A DNA stretch of 64,000 nt from positions 71,460,624 to 71,524,623 of the forward strand of contig CM049308.1 of the NCBI GenBank assembly GCA_026874595.1. Reading direction: 5' to 3'. The DNA is from Sipunculus nudus (lineage: Eukaryota > Annelida > Sipuncula > Golfingiida > Sipunculidae). Made by a program: the position numbers and the translations under genes. Below, in pieces: positions 46,963-59,945 of this stretch. The first letter of the stretch is position 1, and every line of letters starts with the position of its first letter. A model generated the notes under the pieces. That model made no database searches. It worked only from the letters and a program-made list of their open reading frames with translations, and had not been told where the DNA came from.

Positions 46963-47637
46963 ACTCTATTTACGGTATTGCCCTACAGCTGGTGACACAA
47001 AGCAGCGTTTATCGCTGATGATCGGACGGCAACCATGCTATAACACATGACACATACAAACGTCAAACAGCTAACGGTACCTCATTTTATATCTTCAGAT
47101 CAAGGTATATACTATAAAGCTAAATAATATTTGATTAAAATATTTAAAATATATATATTTATATATAAATATTTATGAAATTAATGGGGGACCCCCCCCC
47201 CCCGAAAAAAAAAATAAAAAAAAAATTAAAAAAAAAAAACCTACCGAAGCCTGTGCTTGCCACCTATTGTGTTCCAAAGTAACTTTTTATTGCATCAAGA
47301 GCATTGCTCCTCTCTGTGTATTACATCCTCAATGAGCTCCCCAAGTCGTCTTTCGAAAGGTTTATGAGCGAGCGCTCTTGGCATGGTGGAATAGAGGGCT
47401 TTCCATATTTTACGTCATAAAGTGGAATCTACTATGCGTTCATCGCAAAATCGAACAGTCTACAATATCTGCGATCAGCGGATCCGTTGAACGAAGCTGA
47501 TAATCGGTGCCGGAGGTATGTGTTATATGTGCAACTGAAATTAGTGTCCGATATTTGTTAGACGGTTGCGATGACCGGATGCGTTAATCGGATGCGATAA
47601 ACGCTGATTTGTGTCACCTGCTTTATATAAATAGAGT
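46963..47637. mobile_element. Imperfect inverted-repeat element, about 675 bp
   Basis: Left arm about 46963-47035 (actctattta..., ggtgacacaaagcagcgttt, atcg...cggcaacc) matches the reverse complement of the right arm about 47562-47637 (ggttgcgatgaccgg..., gataaacgctgatttgtgtc, ...aaatagagt). The interior has a poly-C/poly-A stretch at 47189-47240 and no ORF. No target duplication was identified, so the limits are approximate. Confidence 0.5.
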
Positions 47638-49716
47638 ACTTGCAGTCGACTGATCGACAGGCGTCTGCTTGTATCCGCCGAATCACTGAGGCGGGGAATA
47701 AATACGGTGTAGAATGTCTCATGACAGTAGAGCCCTCGAAATTCTTACGCTATGCTTCGTAAAAAACGATTGAAGGTAGAACCATAGGTCTTGTATATAT
47801 ATACCAGAAAGCCATACCAAGGATACATAGGCATGCAAATTTTCAGGTAAATACATCAAACCACTCCCTGAGATATGTGTGATTTTAATAAAAACAAGAC
47901 CTACAGGCCTAATGAGAACCTGTGCAATGGGATATGCATCAGGTGTAATGCTTCCATGCTGGACTGTTACTTTTCAAGTACATGTGTGACATCAATATGT
48001 ACAATGCAAGCACTGAACATTTTGAACCCGAGTGCATGGACCAATTACATAAACGTCACTGCTGAAATACTGGCATGGGTGCACACAACACAAAAATGAA
48101 TGCAAGTGGCACCACTCATGGGTGTATGCAAGGGGGGGTCGTGAGGGTCCAAATTTTTTCCAATGACATCTTTTCCAAGGGCTTTTTCACAATGACATAA
48201 ATAAAAAAAGCATTGATCAGGTACCAGCAATGAGTCCAAAGACCTTGCATATTGCATGTTGTAAATCTATCCCAAATCCAGCAAGTCTTAAACTGAGCCA
48301 TCCGCTTCAGGCTGGTGGCACTAATTGTGGAAACTGGCGCAACAGCCCCCCCCCCCCCCCCGCCCTTAAAATCGGTTCAACAAATTTTTAGGGCCACCCA
48401 ATTTCGTACATTGTCAGGGCGTGCCTAGACCTTTTGTAAAATAAACTCATCAAGTTGTATTTGTAAGGCGCAGGCCCTAGTTAAAACTGTTACAATTAAG
48501 TACTAGTATAAGATGACACTCTCTAGCTATGTTGGACAAACAAAAGCCTCATTGGAAGTAGCCCATAAGAATGAACTCCTCAATTGCTTTTTTCAGTGAC
48601 TGACGCATTGTGGAGTCCATAGATTGCACCTGCAGTTACCTGTGATTATAACACTCCATACACAACTGTGAGATTTAACATATATCCATTGATTAATGTT
48701 CAGTACATCTATGTGTATTGTATATTTGATTACTGGAAAACATTACTGTTCTGTTCTCAGCCCTATTTTGCACCAAGAAAATTAAAATATGAACATAATA
48801 GTACACAGGCCTAAAGCCTTATACAGGACTGCCACCAAATGCAAGATGTCTACGGGGCTGTTAATGCTTCAATTCTCTCTGGACAAATACTATCAGTTGC
48901 TGATGTTACAGGTGCTTCATGCTTTCCAGAATGGTTATTTTTTATTACAGGCCTTTCGACATACAACATTATGTGAACATTGGTTTGCTAAAACCATAGG
49001 AAATATTTTTATTTCATTTTCTTTCTAAGAGTAACAGATCGTATCGTGCTATAACCCCAGTTAGCCCTTTGGTGGGCCGGCGACGCAACAGAAACCTGAA
49101 ACCTGTCGGCGGCTACATTGGAAGTTGCTGCCCACGCATAGGTCATGTCGTGTTTTGCATGGGGCAAGACAGTCCTGATGGTTAGACATTATATACCGGT
49201 TCTGTGATTGGTTCAGGTAACGTCAGTGTGTGGTGTTGAATTTCGCCGTGGTTTATCCAACTTAAGTCACATTCAGAACGTCAAAATGTGATCTCCAGAA
49301 AACTGAATAAAATGTATCCTTTCTATACTTAAACATCACTGATTTTAAATGAATCTGAATAATTTGATCGAATAGACACGTACATTACCAACAGGCGCGG
49401 ATCCAGGAATCCCCACCCTGCCGGATCCGGACCTGACCCATCGTCAATGATTCTCACCCCTGAGGCAAAGTAGTTCTAACTCTATATGCATAGGCAAAAC
49501 AAGGAGAAACTGAGGCTTTGTATTTTTAACAACAACATTGGACCTGTGACCTAGGCTAGCTTGCTTTTGCCTTCTTGATCAAAAGTTTAAGCCACTTTTC
49601 ATGCACAACTGTTGAAAACAATGCAGAACAGGATGAGAACATCTTTGGAAAACTATTGGTCACAAGTAGCTTACCTGGTTTTGGCGCCTGTGTACAGCCT
49701 GTATATATATATATTG
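47638..49716. other. Intergenic
   Basis: Contains a diverged copy of the 277-bp repeat (47820-48115), a poly-C tract (48347-48361) and part of a gcggatcc relative (49393-49430). No gene is supported. Confidence 0.5.
47820..48115 (+). repeat. 277-bp repeat family, one diverged copy
   Basis: Shares 'ggcatgcaaattttcaggta', 'catcaaaccactccctgagat', 'gtgtgattttaa' and a 'aagtggcaccact' end with the units at 26247-27010. Confidence 0.6.
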
Positions 49717-49720
49717 ATTG

Positions 49721-50557
49721 TGTTACGGAACCTAATAACAACAGATCACAGTCGTGACGAGCATAAGTTTTGTTACGAAGATAAATAAAAATCAGATTCT
49801 GTAACACTAGGCAGCTTGAAATGTCAAGGGGAATGAATAAAGAAGTCATTGGTTTTTTGTTAACAAATAATTATAATTTATGCTTAAAACAATCCTGACA
49901 TTAAAATACACTAAATCAATACAATTAAACAGTAAAACAAAAAAATGTACAGTACCAGAGTGTCCGGATCCTAGGCTTTTCTGGATACCACCACTGTCAC
50001 AGCTCAACAAGTCCTTTAGAACATATAATCCAGATGAACAGTTCACGTAAATCTTCTCAGAGAATAATAGTCCAATTCAATCCCGAAATCAATCCGTTGT
50101 AATCCAAAAGTGAAGTTCTGGTAATAGTCCCAAAGGCAAACTGAAGACTGAATAAAATCTGTTACAAAGTTCGAAGAATATCTATATCCGATATCCGAAA
50201 GGTCCACAAACTGACTCACACTCTTCCATGTGTGCTGGAATATTTCTCTCTCCTTCTCTCCCGGCTCTTAACACAGCCCCTTATTTATAACTTTTTATCC
50301 GAAAGTACTAGAAATGGAAAATCCCAAAGAACAATACACACCACTTACAGGAACAGACTTGAACCATCTAGAACAAAGAACGCTGTGTTTCTACACTTCA
50401 GACCCTACATGCGGGCCGGCCGGGTCGCGCGTCTCCCATTGCAACAGACTATGCCTGCCTAATAGACACATGCAACACTCCTACGCACAATAAACCAGGG
50501 CCTGCCTTATACGAATCAGAATGTCAACAGCGCACAATAAAAGAGACACCTGTAACA
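49721..50557 (-). mobile_element. Solo LTR, 837 bp, with 4-bp target duplication
   Basis: The ends are TGTTACGG... (49721) and ...CCTGTAACA (50557), a 6-bp TGTTAC/GTAACA inverted terminal repeat of the TG...CA type. ATTG lies directly outside both ends (49717-49720 and 50558-50561). This is the classic outline of an LTR left by recombination between the two LTRs of a retrotransposon. A TATAAATAAGG box on the - strand (about 50284-50294) suggests the element read right to left, but AATAAA words on the + strand leave some doubt. No second LTR or internal region is in the window, so superfamily cannot be assigned. Confidence 0.72.
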
Positions 50558-50561
50558 ATTG

Positions 50562-53500
50562 AGAAAATTAGAATATCCAAAAACAAAATTTTAGACTTCT
50601 TCACACAAACTCTGAGAGGGTAAGTTTTTTACCTGGTTTAACATTCTGTGACCTTTGGGACGAAAATATGATTTGAGCGCCCTGAATGTCATATATGAGC
50701 TGAAACCGTATCTGTTAGGTTTAGAATCTTCAAACGCTACACAGGGAATTTCTAGGCAAATCTCCTTGGAAACCTGAAATTAAGTCATGGTGATCTATAT
50801 TCAGCGACCTACAGGCCGAAGACATGCATGATTTAGAACAATCAGGCAGGGCACTGATTGTATCCGTTGGGAAATGTGCATACTTATCAGGACAAATACA
50901 AAATTCGATTCAGTTAAATGTATGATGCATGTAATCTACACAAAAGTAGTCATTTTTCACTACCTTTAAGATTTCTTTTTAACAAATCAAAGCAAGAAAA
51001 TAAATTAGAAACAAGCCTCATCTGCCACAAAAAAATAGACAATGGAGCGGCGAATCAGCTGAACATTAGTCCACAGCCTAACCAGCTCAGGTACGAGCCG
51101 TAGCAAGTCTTTTCCCATGTCAATGTCATATTCAATCGAGCGTGGTTATTGCAAGACATTGCATATTACTTATACGCAGTTATATACAAGCTGGTGATTG
51201 CTGATGTCGCCCCCATTATGACATCGACTTGGCACGAAGTAACATCAGCTTGGAAACATCGGGGCATATCGGGGTGACATCTGGATATTTTTTAACATTT
51301 TCAAAAATGTTCAGTGTCGGGGTCACTCAGGAACATATCGCTGTTACATCGGCTTGGCATCGGGAATACATCGGAACAGCCTACTGGGACACATCGCGGT
51401 AAGCCAGTAAGCCAGTCGATTGTAAGCCAGTCTTAAAGCGGGAAATCAGTATTAAAATGAGTTGGTAGGTTAACGAAAACATCAGAACTAAAAGTACCCA
51501 GAAACGCCATCCAAAGGCAACCGCTCAAGACAATATAAAAGATAGAACAATCTGCAAACACTTAAACACAGAATATATACATAAACCAAAAATATATCTT
51601 AACAAGCGCACTCGAACAAGCAGTATGGCCTAAATATAAATTTCATTTTTTTCTCTCTCTCTATATATATATATATATAATCCTCTAAAATCAGACTACC
51701 ATCACACCAGTTTAGTTAGCAGACTTGTTCAGTGAGCTGGACTCTTCATCAATCACTATTAACAGAGCTATTAATCTCCATTTTTAACTGAAACGTTTGA
51801 CTTTATGATTTGGCTAACGATTTTTTTATCTGTTTAATGCTAAATTATCCTCAAATGAAATGTAAAAAAGATATTTTCCTTCCAAAGAATAACATAACAA
51901 CACATTAGTAAGTCATCAACAAAAAACTGCGGGTAGTTGGCAAACCGTTGTCTCTATTAACTTATTTTACTAAAAGAAAATCAAAGTCCACTAAAATAAC
52001 GTTGTGCATATACGATTGAAGTGATATGTAAGTTTTAACCCACGCGTATACTGATATTACATGTTTATAATGTTAATCTTTGAGCTACAAGCAACAAAAG
52101 ATGTTATTATTTATTGATCTTTCGACTTTTAAACCTACGGGGGTGGCCGCATGGATAACATTTACATTAAATGCCAATTGGGCTACCTTAAATATTTTCA
52201 TGAATAAATAAGTAATATATAAAGCATGTATCGATGTAATTAACATGGTTTCCAGCAGCTAACTCTGACAAAATTCCCTGAGTTTTCCCTGGCTATTCCC
52301 TGACCTTCAGTTGGTTTTCAGGTATAAATGATCAAATTTTTTTTTTAATTTGGTTTCAAAACGTCATTTTACAGCCATTTTACAAAGCTTCAATGGAAAA
52401 ATGTATGGAACATCAGAATCATACATCAGATCCTGCATTCTTTATATTACTACTCATGAACAGAACCGATCCATCATACCCACTTTCTGGTACTTCTCGC
52501 ATTAACATGTGAGCTCCACCTCCGCACTTTGGCCAAAATCCTACACATGCCCTTCGAAAAGGTCCAAAATAATATGATCACGACCCACCCATAAAAAATC
52601 CTGGATACACCCCTGCCACTAGTCTTGTGTACGAGAAAGCCATTAAAGATGTATGGACATGAACAATTTCAGGCAGATACTTCAAACCACTCTTCAGCTA
52701 TGTGCACAGATGCATGAAACACGTAGATACCGGTAGTCGAAAGCAACTACGTGTATCCGCCGAAATCAGAGTGGTACAGGTGAAGTGAGTCATGGATTGA
52801 GTGGTAAGGGGAAATATATAATGAGATGGATGTCTGCCACGTTAACATGATTGTAGGTTGCACCACCTGAGGCCAATACTGCAAATTACTCCTGAGAAAT
52901 GGGCATTTATTTATTCTACAAAAATAGAAAGGTGAGTGGCGCCACCTGTCTGGTTTACGAGAAAACTTTCCAAGATGGATGCAAATGTCAAATTTCAGAA
53001 CAAAAACCTTGACCCACTCTTGAGATATGAGCAATTTTCACCCAAAGCACATGTATGGATGGACGCCACGGGAAAATGATTGCAGATGGCGCCACCAGTC
53101 TTGAGTACAAGCGGGAGGAGTCCAAATTCTATAGATATGCACAATTTCGGGCCAATACTACGAATCACTCCTGAAAAAGGGTATTATATTATTCTACAAA
53201 AACGGTAAGGTAGGTGGTACAACCTGACTGGTTTACGAGAAAACTTTCCAAGAAGGATGAACATGCCAAATTTCAGGGGCACATAATTTTCAGAGCAAAC
53301 ACTAGATGCCAAAAAAAGGTAATTTATCTCAGATGGCAGCTTAATATTAAACCCTTCAATCTCCAGGCCCTTCAATTCGCCCCTGCTTCATATGCAATAG
53401 TACTTATAGTAGCCTACGTATTACGGGGATACTTGGGAATACTTTGGGTGTATATTTCTTCGTTTTATTAAAGACTGTCATATGTTTAGTTAATAATCAG

Positions 53501-54225
53501 ATATAGGGGGGGGGGCAACTTTTACCGTGTTGTCATACTAGAGTATAGATCTACTGTGCGGGGGGGGGGGGGATTCAGAAATGCACACTTTTCAATCTAT
53601 TCATCATTAAATTGGCTTAATTTGGTTTACTCTATAATGTGTTAATCTCAGCATTGCTTACACAGGTGGTTCAGACTGGATTAATCACATCTAGTCTCTA
53701 ACAGAGCTCCATTAGGCCTTATAACAGATTTCAGCGTGTCTTGAACTTGCCCAGTGCAGAAATACAGATAAACCTGCTAAACAAGGCCCCTTATCCACGC
53801 ACCCTAGCTCGGCCACCGTAACAGCAGCTTGCGTGAGCTCACTGAGCTGGCATTAGTACATTTAATTACATTATCCAATACGTCCAGGCGCCGAACACAA
53901 CATGCTGGTCTATTAATTTAATATACGAAACACCCACATAAACTACCACAGTCACGACACATTGTAAAGTGTGGGCTGCAACCCACAAACACAGCCTCAG
54001 GTCCCAGCCCTCTGCCGGGCAGTCAAATTCCTGGGTCCGCCATTGAGCTTGATGTCCTAATTTGGCAGTCTTCGATAAAAATGTGCAGCCTCATAAATAG
54101 CTGACCATGCAGAGCTGTCTGCTTGGGAATAAACTAATCTCTAAATTGTGTGAAACCGTGCGACCACTTATCTTCCGAAATTGCTAAGATTTGACCTCTC
54201 AACTTGACAGATGTCACACATTATC
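50562..54225. other. Intergenic
   Basis: No supported gene. 51200-51410 is a degenerate array of 'acatcgg' words, and (AT)n lies at 51662-51680. 52630-53300 holds copies of the 277-bp repeat family, and poly-G tracts lie at 53506-53516 and 53560-53572. Confidence 0.5.
52630..53300 (+). repeat. 277-bp repeat family, several diverged half-units
   Basis: Repeating blocks of 'cacaatttc(a/g)ggc', 'cactcctgagaaatgggca', 'tggcgccacc(t/a)gt' and 'tacgagaaaactttccaaga' recur about every 140 bp and 280 bp. The short frames on both strands here are repeat artefacts. Confidence 0.6.
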
Positions 54226-54303
54226 GATCACGTGATCCGGTAATGTCATGTGACCACGAACCCGTCTTTGATTGGGTGTAGCATCAATGTCAACATTGAT
54301 TGG
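54226..54303 (+). promoter_or_regulatory. Candidate promoter: E-boxes, inverted CCAAT boxes
   Basis: GATCACGTGATC at 54226-54237 is a 12-bp palindrome holding TCACGTGA, the extended E-box of bHLH-zip factors (MITF/TFEB/USF type). GTCATGTGAC follows at 54245-54254. Inverted CCAAT boxes (ATTGG) lie at 54271-54275 and 54299-54303. There is no TATA box. It sits just upstream of YY1-like motifs and a splice donor, at the start of a CpG-poor domain. Confidence 0.5.
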
Positions 54304-54416
54304 TCCTTGGGTTAAAGATGGTGGCATACTGAGTGACATTTGGCGAAATCTGCTTAAATTATGGAATATTTCGAGTTACCAACATCAGGATCTTAGGAGT
54401 GAAATCGCACTAACAG
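54304..54416 (+). other. Candidate non-coding first exon of an unseen + strand gene
   Basis: Begins after the inverted CCAAT boxes and ends at a good donor (taacag|gtaaga, 54416/54417). AAGATGG occurs at 54316 (aagatggtggc, close to the YY1 consensus AAGATGGCGGC) and again at 54420 just inside the intron. YY1 sites in this orientation typically lie just downstream of the start in TATA-less promoters (known). The ATG inside is followed by a stop four codons on, so the exon would be 5' UTR. The exact start is a guess. Confidence 0.42.
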
Positions 54417-55639
54417 GTAAGATGGCTACGTTGCACCATGTTGCTTCATTTTCACGCGAAAATCATCACTGCATCGTGATAAGAATCTGCAGGGCTGCAC
54501 TGGTGTGTTTTCACTGGTTCGCCAGCGGCTGGCCCAGTCCGGCTAACATCTGCAGTTCTGTTTGCATTGACGTTTCTGCCTTCCACAATTAATAGTACAG
54601 TACCGGAGATATGGCAATATAGGCCCACACACTGTGTAATAATGATCCAACCTTTAGTACTTGTCATGTTTGCATTGTTGATAGCTCCCGAATCATTTGT
54701 GCATGCTGACGATCTTCAGGGGTAGGGGGCTGGTCCCGCAGCCATGCCAAACCGGCACTGGTCAAATGGCCAGTGGTAGACCTACAGTTTGGCAGGATAA
54801 CGTGTTTATATACCACATTAGATTTGTTCATTATGTTTTCCCTCTGTAAATATTGAATTTTAAAACGTGTACCAACTAATCTTATAAATTAATAGAATTT
54901 TTTTTTCACTGAGATTGGTTAGAACAATTCAATTTATGTGGTGATGTACATCAGACACACACAGTGACAAAGAAAAATTAAATTGAAATAAATCATATTG
55001 TGAAACAAATATAGGCTTACATCTAACATTGCATCTAACATTCAGTTTGGATGCATTTTAAATATAATCTAAACATATCTCTGGATGTTTGGTAATAGCA
55101 AAGCATTTTTTTTTTATTCAAACTGTTCAACTAGTGATTATGGAGACAGTGGCACTGGTTGGCAGTGGTTTAATATTTTATGTTAACAAAGAAATATTTA
55201 AATTTACTGATAATGCATTTTAATATAATTATATTTATTATTTGAGTATGACAGTTAACAAAAAGGATCATATTTGTATTGTCAACATCAGTTACAGTTA
55301 CACAGGGAAGTATGTATAGGCGGTGGGAACAGAGTTGTAAATAATTAAGGTCCATTCACATTTAACTGTGATATTATGATGAAATCTAACATTTATTAAA
55401 GGGGCCCAATCACCAAAAGCATGTTGAAATAACACAAAAAATAGCTTCTTCCCTGTCAAATAAATCTGTTCCTGCTAAATAATAGCCTTGAAACTGTTTA
55501 CTTAGTCTTGTAAACGAATGTAAAAAACAGTGGACCTGGTGCAATTACAGGTGTCAACATAAACATAGCGCATGGGGACGTATGCATCACAGAGTCAAAA
55601 CAAGTGTCAGTCAGGAGATGCCCTGACTTGGCCAAAAAA

Positions 55640-55890
55640 ATGTAATACATGTTTCCGCTGGCTGAAACACCGCGTGTTGCAGCTCACAATTGGACCTCTG
55701 GTCTTGCGGCCTTATAATGGTAAATAGACAGATGTAGACTTTAGTAACATAAGTTGTTAAACAGCCATATGCGAGGTACTGAGACTCTGTGCTGGGATGA
55801 TTTTGTCAGAAAACTTGTATAAAGCAAAACTGACCTGATAGTGTGAAAATCAGGCATAATATTGGTCCTGATTATGTCACATTTACTTTC
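55640..55890 (+). repeat. Interspersed repeat, about 240 bp, copy 2
   Basis: Shares 'ggacctctgg', 'ggtactgagactctgtgctgg' and 'gaaaatcaggcataatattgg' with 3176-3420. Confidence 0.65.
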
Positions 55891-58800
55891 CAAATTTCTC
55901 TCATTCCATAGAACTATTAATTTTGTTTTGTTTGGCCTAATCAGGAGACATTATATTACACAAATATCACTCAGACCTGTAACCTTTTCAGAGTGTTTCT
56001 AGTGTTCTCCACTAGAAATTCTGTGAATGGTGAAACAGTGGTTTACTCCAAATCTTATTAATTTGAGTTATGATTTCATTGATTAAGGTTAACCTTAGCT
56101 TCACTTAATAAATATTTTGGTATGAGTATTTTGTCCAGCATATTGGATCTCTGACCTTTTGTCTAATAAAAATGTAGAACAAAATGGTCATTGATACCTT
56201 GAACCTGTGCACAGACATTACTGGTATTGGCCTTTGCATTGACCAGTGCAATTTATACAGGACTGAGGACAGGTCGTGCTTGAATCACTGATGCAGTTTT
56301 GGTCCAGGGTCTCAGTGGCCATGGTCATAGTGTACTTCAAATAAGCTTCATATATTAAGACTTCGAAAAATGTAACCAAAACCTATTAAGCAATATTATT
56401 ATCAGATTAGTCTGGGGAATTTTGGTCAGCCTCAGAACATCACTGTGAACTGTCATATTTTGTCAACACTGTTATGTAATACACCATAATTATGAATGTC
56501 CCACTCCCCTAAAATGTCTTTACTTATCACCATTATAGTGTTTAAATCGTAGTATTATCTGTCAAGTAAGGTGGCTAGTTGATAAAATTCACCTTCCAAA
56601 ATGTGTTTGTAAAATGCCTAAATTTATTAGCTAGAATATTAAATTCTCAAATCTTATAAAAATTTACATAAATTTAAAGGCCATTCATATGAAATATGTT
56701 TTCTGCACTGTGGAAGAGATGTTTAGAAACCATTCTTTCACCAACTTATTCCTCAGCAGGTTTAAGAACATTATAGTTCAACTTGACAGAAAATGTCTTG
56801 AGTTGTAGTTTTAATTCACAAATTGATTTTGCAGTATTTTCTATGTGCTGTGCGAAAAAGTGGCAAAACAGGCATAACTGCACATTTAATCTCTTCACAG
56901 CCATCACTGCATGGGATGTCTTTCAAAGAGATATAGTGAGATACTCAGATACCACTATGATATCTTTCAAAGATATACAGTGAGAGTTATAAGTTGCAGG
57001 CCATGTTCAGTTGTGAGCAAGGCCACTCCAAAAAATGGTTATTTTATAGAAATACTCCTATTTTACACATATCATATTTGTTTTGGTTAATGAGCACCAA
57101 GTCCTGAGTATTATGTTCCTTTTAAATTAGCAGTTATTGCTGCTCTTGCCTCAATCACTTTAAAGAAAAGTTGTGTATGAATAATGCAAATATCCATTCA
57201 TAAAGATAGAATTGGAAGTGGAATTTTAAAAGTTTTTGTAGCTCATATGCATGCACTATTTAAATAAAATTTTGGCACCTATTTTTATGTCCTTATGATG
57301 AAACTTTTCATATATGTAGTCTGTAGTCAAATAAAAACGTTATGCTCACGTCCATAATTTTTTTACATTCCACAGCCAGCTGAGCAGTTTTATTTTGCCA
57401 TGGGTCTGTGGCCTTGTGTAATTTAATAGTTAGGGTATGTTATTGTCAATGAAATAGACTATAGATTAGAATTGGGATTGTTTATAAGAATTGGAATTGT
57501 TGATAAAGTACAATTGGTTTTTATAAATAACCAGGGAGCAAAAGTTGTCACTCGTGTAACTTGATGACTCCTTTGTTAGTTGTTTACAGCAACCTTGGCA
57601 GGCTGAATGAGCATAGGTCATGACATGAGATCCGACTAACTAATGAGTCAACAAATATTAGTGAATAAACTGTATTTTATAAAGTCAGTTAACTGCTGTT
57701 GTCATGTTCCTGGCATATTAATCCAAAATAATTGTTTGTGAAAGGTATAGTTTAGAATATGATTAATTACATTTTTCATTTACTTCTACTGGTAAGGATT
57801 ATGATATATATTGTTTGGTATATATTTATACTGAATTGATCCAGATTTTCTGTAATTTAATTTAATATAGTTTAGCTCGCTGAATCCCATGGCTTGCATT
57901 TATTATCAGTTAGTGGTGGGCACCATGAAATTTCAAACCACCACACAAAATATAATTACATGTGTTTATAAATATGTATGGCTTTCAAACAATTTAACCA
58001 GCTTTATTTTAGCTTATTTTATGAAACAAGAATGCACCCACATTCCTATACTTAATGTTTTGATAACAGATGAAAACTTCCTTTTGATCACAACATGTTT
58101 TGATGAAAAGTCACTGAGCTTATATAGATGTGGGCTGGGCTGCGGCAGGTTCTTGAAGTCTGATATTAAACACACATTTTATGTAAGGGAATGCTCATTA
58201 ATTATATATAAATTTTTTTTAAAATTTGATTCCACAGATTTACATTCACAAAATTTTCTTCAGCATCTGAGCAAAGAAAGAAGAGCTTTATGGAATTGGC
58301 TGCATTAAATATAATAGACTTTGAGTGATTAATGAATAATTATTATTATTTCTTTGTTTTACAATCAGTATGTGTCTAACTTTTTTTCTCAAACGTTTAG
58401 TCAGAATGTTTTTAAAATTGAGTATTTTCTGAAATTTGACTGTTTATTTAAACTTAAAGTGGGATAGTTGTTTATCACATCAGCATTGGGTAATGGCATT
58501 CCCCAGTTATTTTTTTTTCTTCTAGAATTTGTCCTATGTTTTATTGAATGTCTTCTTAAATGGTGAGCCATCATAACTTAACTAATTATGATTGATAATG
58601 TATACTGGTACTCACAAGACAGTCCCTAGGTAGCGTCTGGAGAATTTGTTTGTATTTTTATTTTATCTGTATTACATCCATTTAGTGAATGACTTGCATT
58701 CAGCTTTGAATATCATAAAAACAACACTAAATGCAAAACAAAACATGTGGTATTGACTTTGCCAGCAGATGCATTTTATTTTCCAGCCCCTTTAATGATA

Positions 58801-59289
58801 TAAAGTAAATTTTCATTGAAATGCCATTTGAATTAACCAAACTGATCAGATTGAGTTTATAAGAACATTTTGTTTGAACTGTATATTAATGCATAACTGG
58901 CCCCATCTCAGTGGTCTTGCTAACATCATAAATGTTAAATCACTTTGAAATCCTTCAAATCAATGCCCTTATGAATGTATAAGCTTCTGTATATGTATAT
59001 ATTCATTTTGTAAACCTGAGGTATTTTCACAGAATTCCAACTCCTCTAAGTTAAAGGGACCTATTCACATACCAGGTATCTTAAGTACACATGAAGTATA
59101 GTGTTTCCTTTATAAAATATTATAGCATCTGCCAATTGTCACAAAAAGTGAAAAGACCAAAACAGTTGCTTAATATTCCAATATATAGGTGGAAATAAAC
59201 TTGCATTGAGACTGTTCAGTGGCACAAAACATAGCCCACATGCCACTTCCACTTCCAATCATTGTTTCTTCATTCATATTTCTTCTTCT

Positions 59290-59525
59290 TTGAGTGTGGT
59301 TTCACATGCGCAAAATCAGACCTCTGGCCATGCAGTTCTTTTTGTAGTAATAAGTAACATGTAGACAGTGTTTACTCACATACAGAACTGCAACAAGGTA
59401 CATGAAACTGGCAATTTGAAATAGTAAGTCCATGTGCCAAGGTGGTTTAGGTAGGAAACTTTTGTATTCAGCTAAAATGAACTGATAGCCTGAGATAAAA
59501 CATGTATTCAGTATGTTTATACATA
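59290..59525 (+). repeat. Interspersed repeat, about 240 bp, copy 3
   Basis: More diverged: 'cagacctctggccatgcag', 'agacagtgtttactcacata', 'tccatgtgcca' and 'actgatagcctgagat' align in order with copies 1 and 2. Confidence 0.55.
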
Positions 59526-59896
59526 CATGTACCTTTCAATCTGTTCTCTCTTGATATATAGCGGCCGGCATTGGTTGTAAAATCAGGTTCAATGATTGAG
59601 AGCAAAAGACCAATTGATGATTTTATGTTCATTTTGTTTACTGAGAAATTTGCTTTATACTATAGAATTAATTATACCTGAAATGTTGACCAACCAGATT
59701 CAGTCTGACTTGTACATCATGCTGAAAGGTCAAAGTAATGGTCCAGTCGTTGACACTTGTTCACTGCACAAGGTTCAGTTATAATGCTGTTCACTACTTT
59801 GTGTCCCATCTGTCTTTTTTCTTTGACTTTTTTAGAATATGTTTCTGGTTAAATCCCCCCCACCCTCCCCTGTTTATGACTTCTTTGTACTATGTC

Positions 59897-59945
59897 GAGG
59901 CCCAGATTGCCTATTTTAACTGGCCTAGATTCTAATCTGGGCCTC
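59897..59945. repeat. Foldback, 12-bp perfect arms
   Basis: gaggcccagatt (59897-59908) and aatctgggcctc (59934-59945) around a 25-base spacer. A relative with cccagatcccaatctgggctc lies at about 63755-63775. Confidence 0.8.

Noticed and set aside
57889-58308. 139-aa frame in the right CpG-poor domain, considered as an exon of the predicted gene
   Set aside because: Composition is that of AT-rich DNA, there are no convincing flanking splice sites, and it has no family resemblance.
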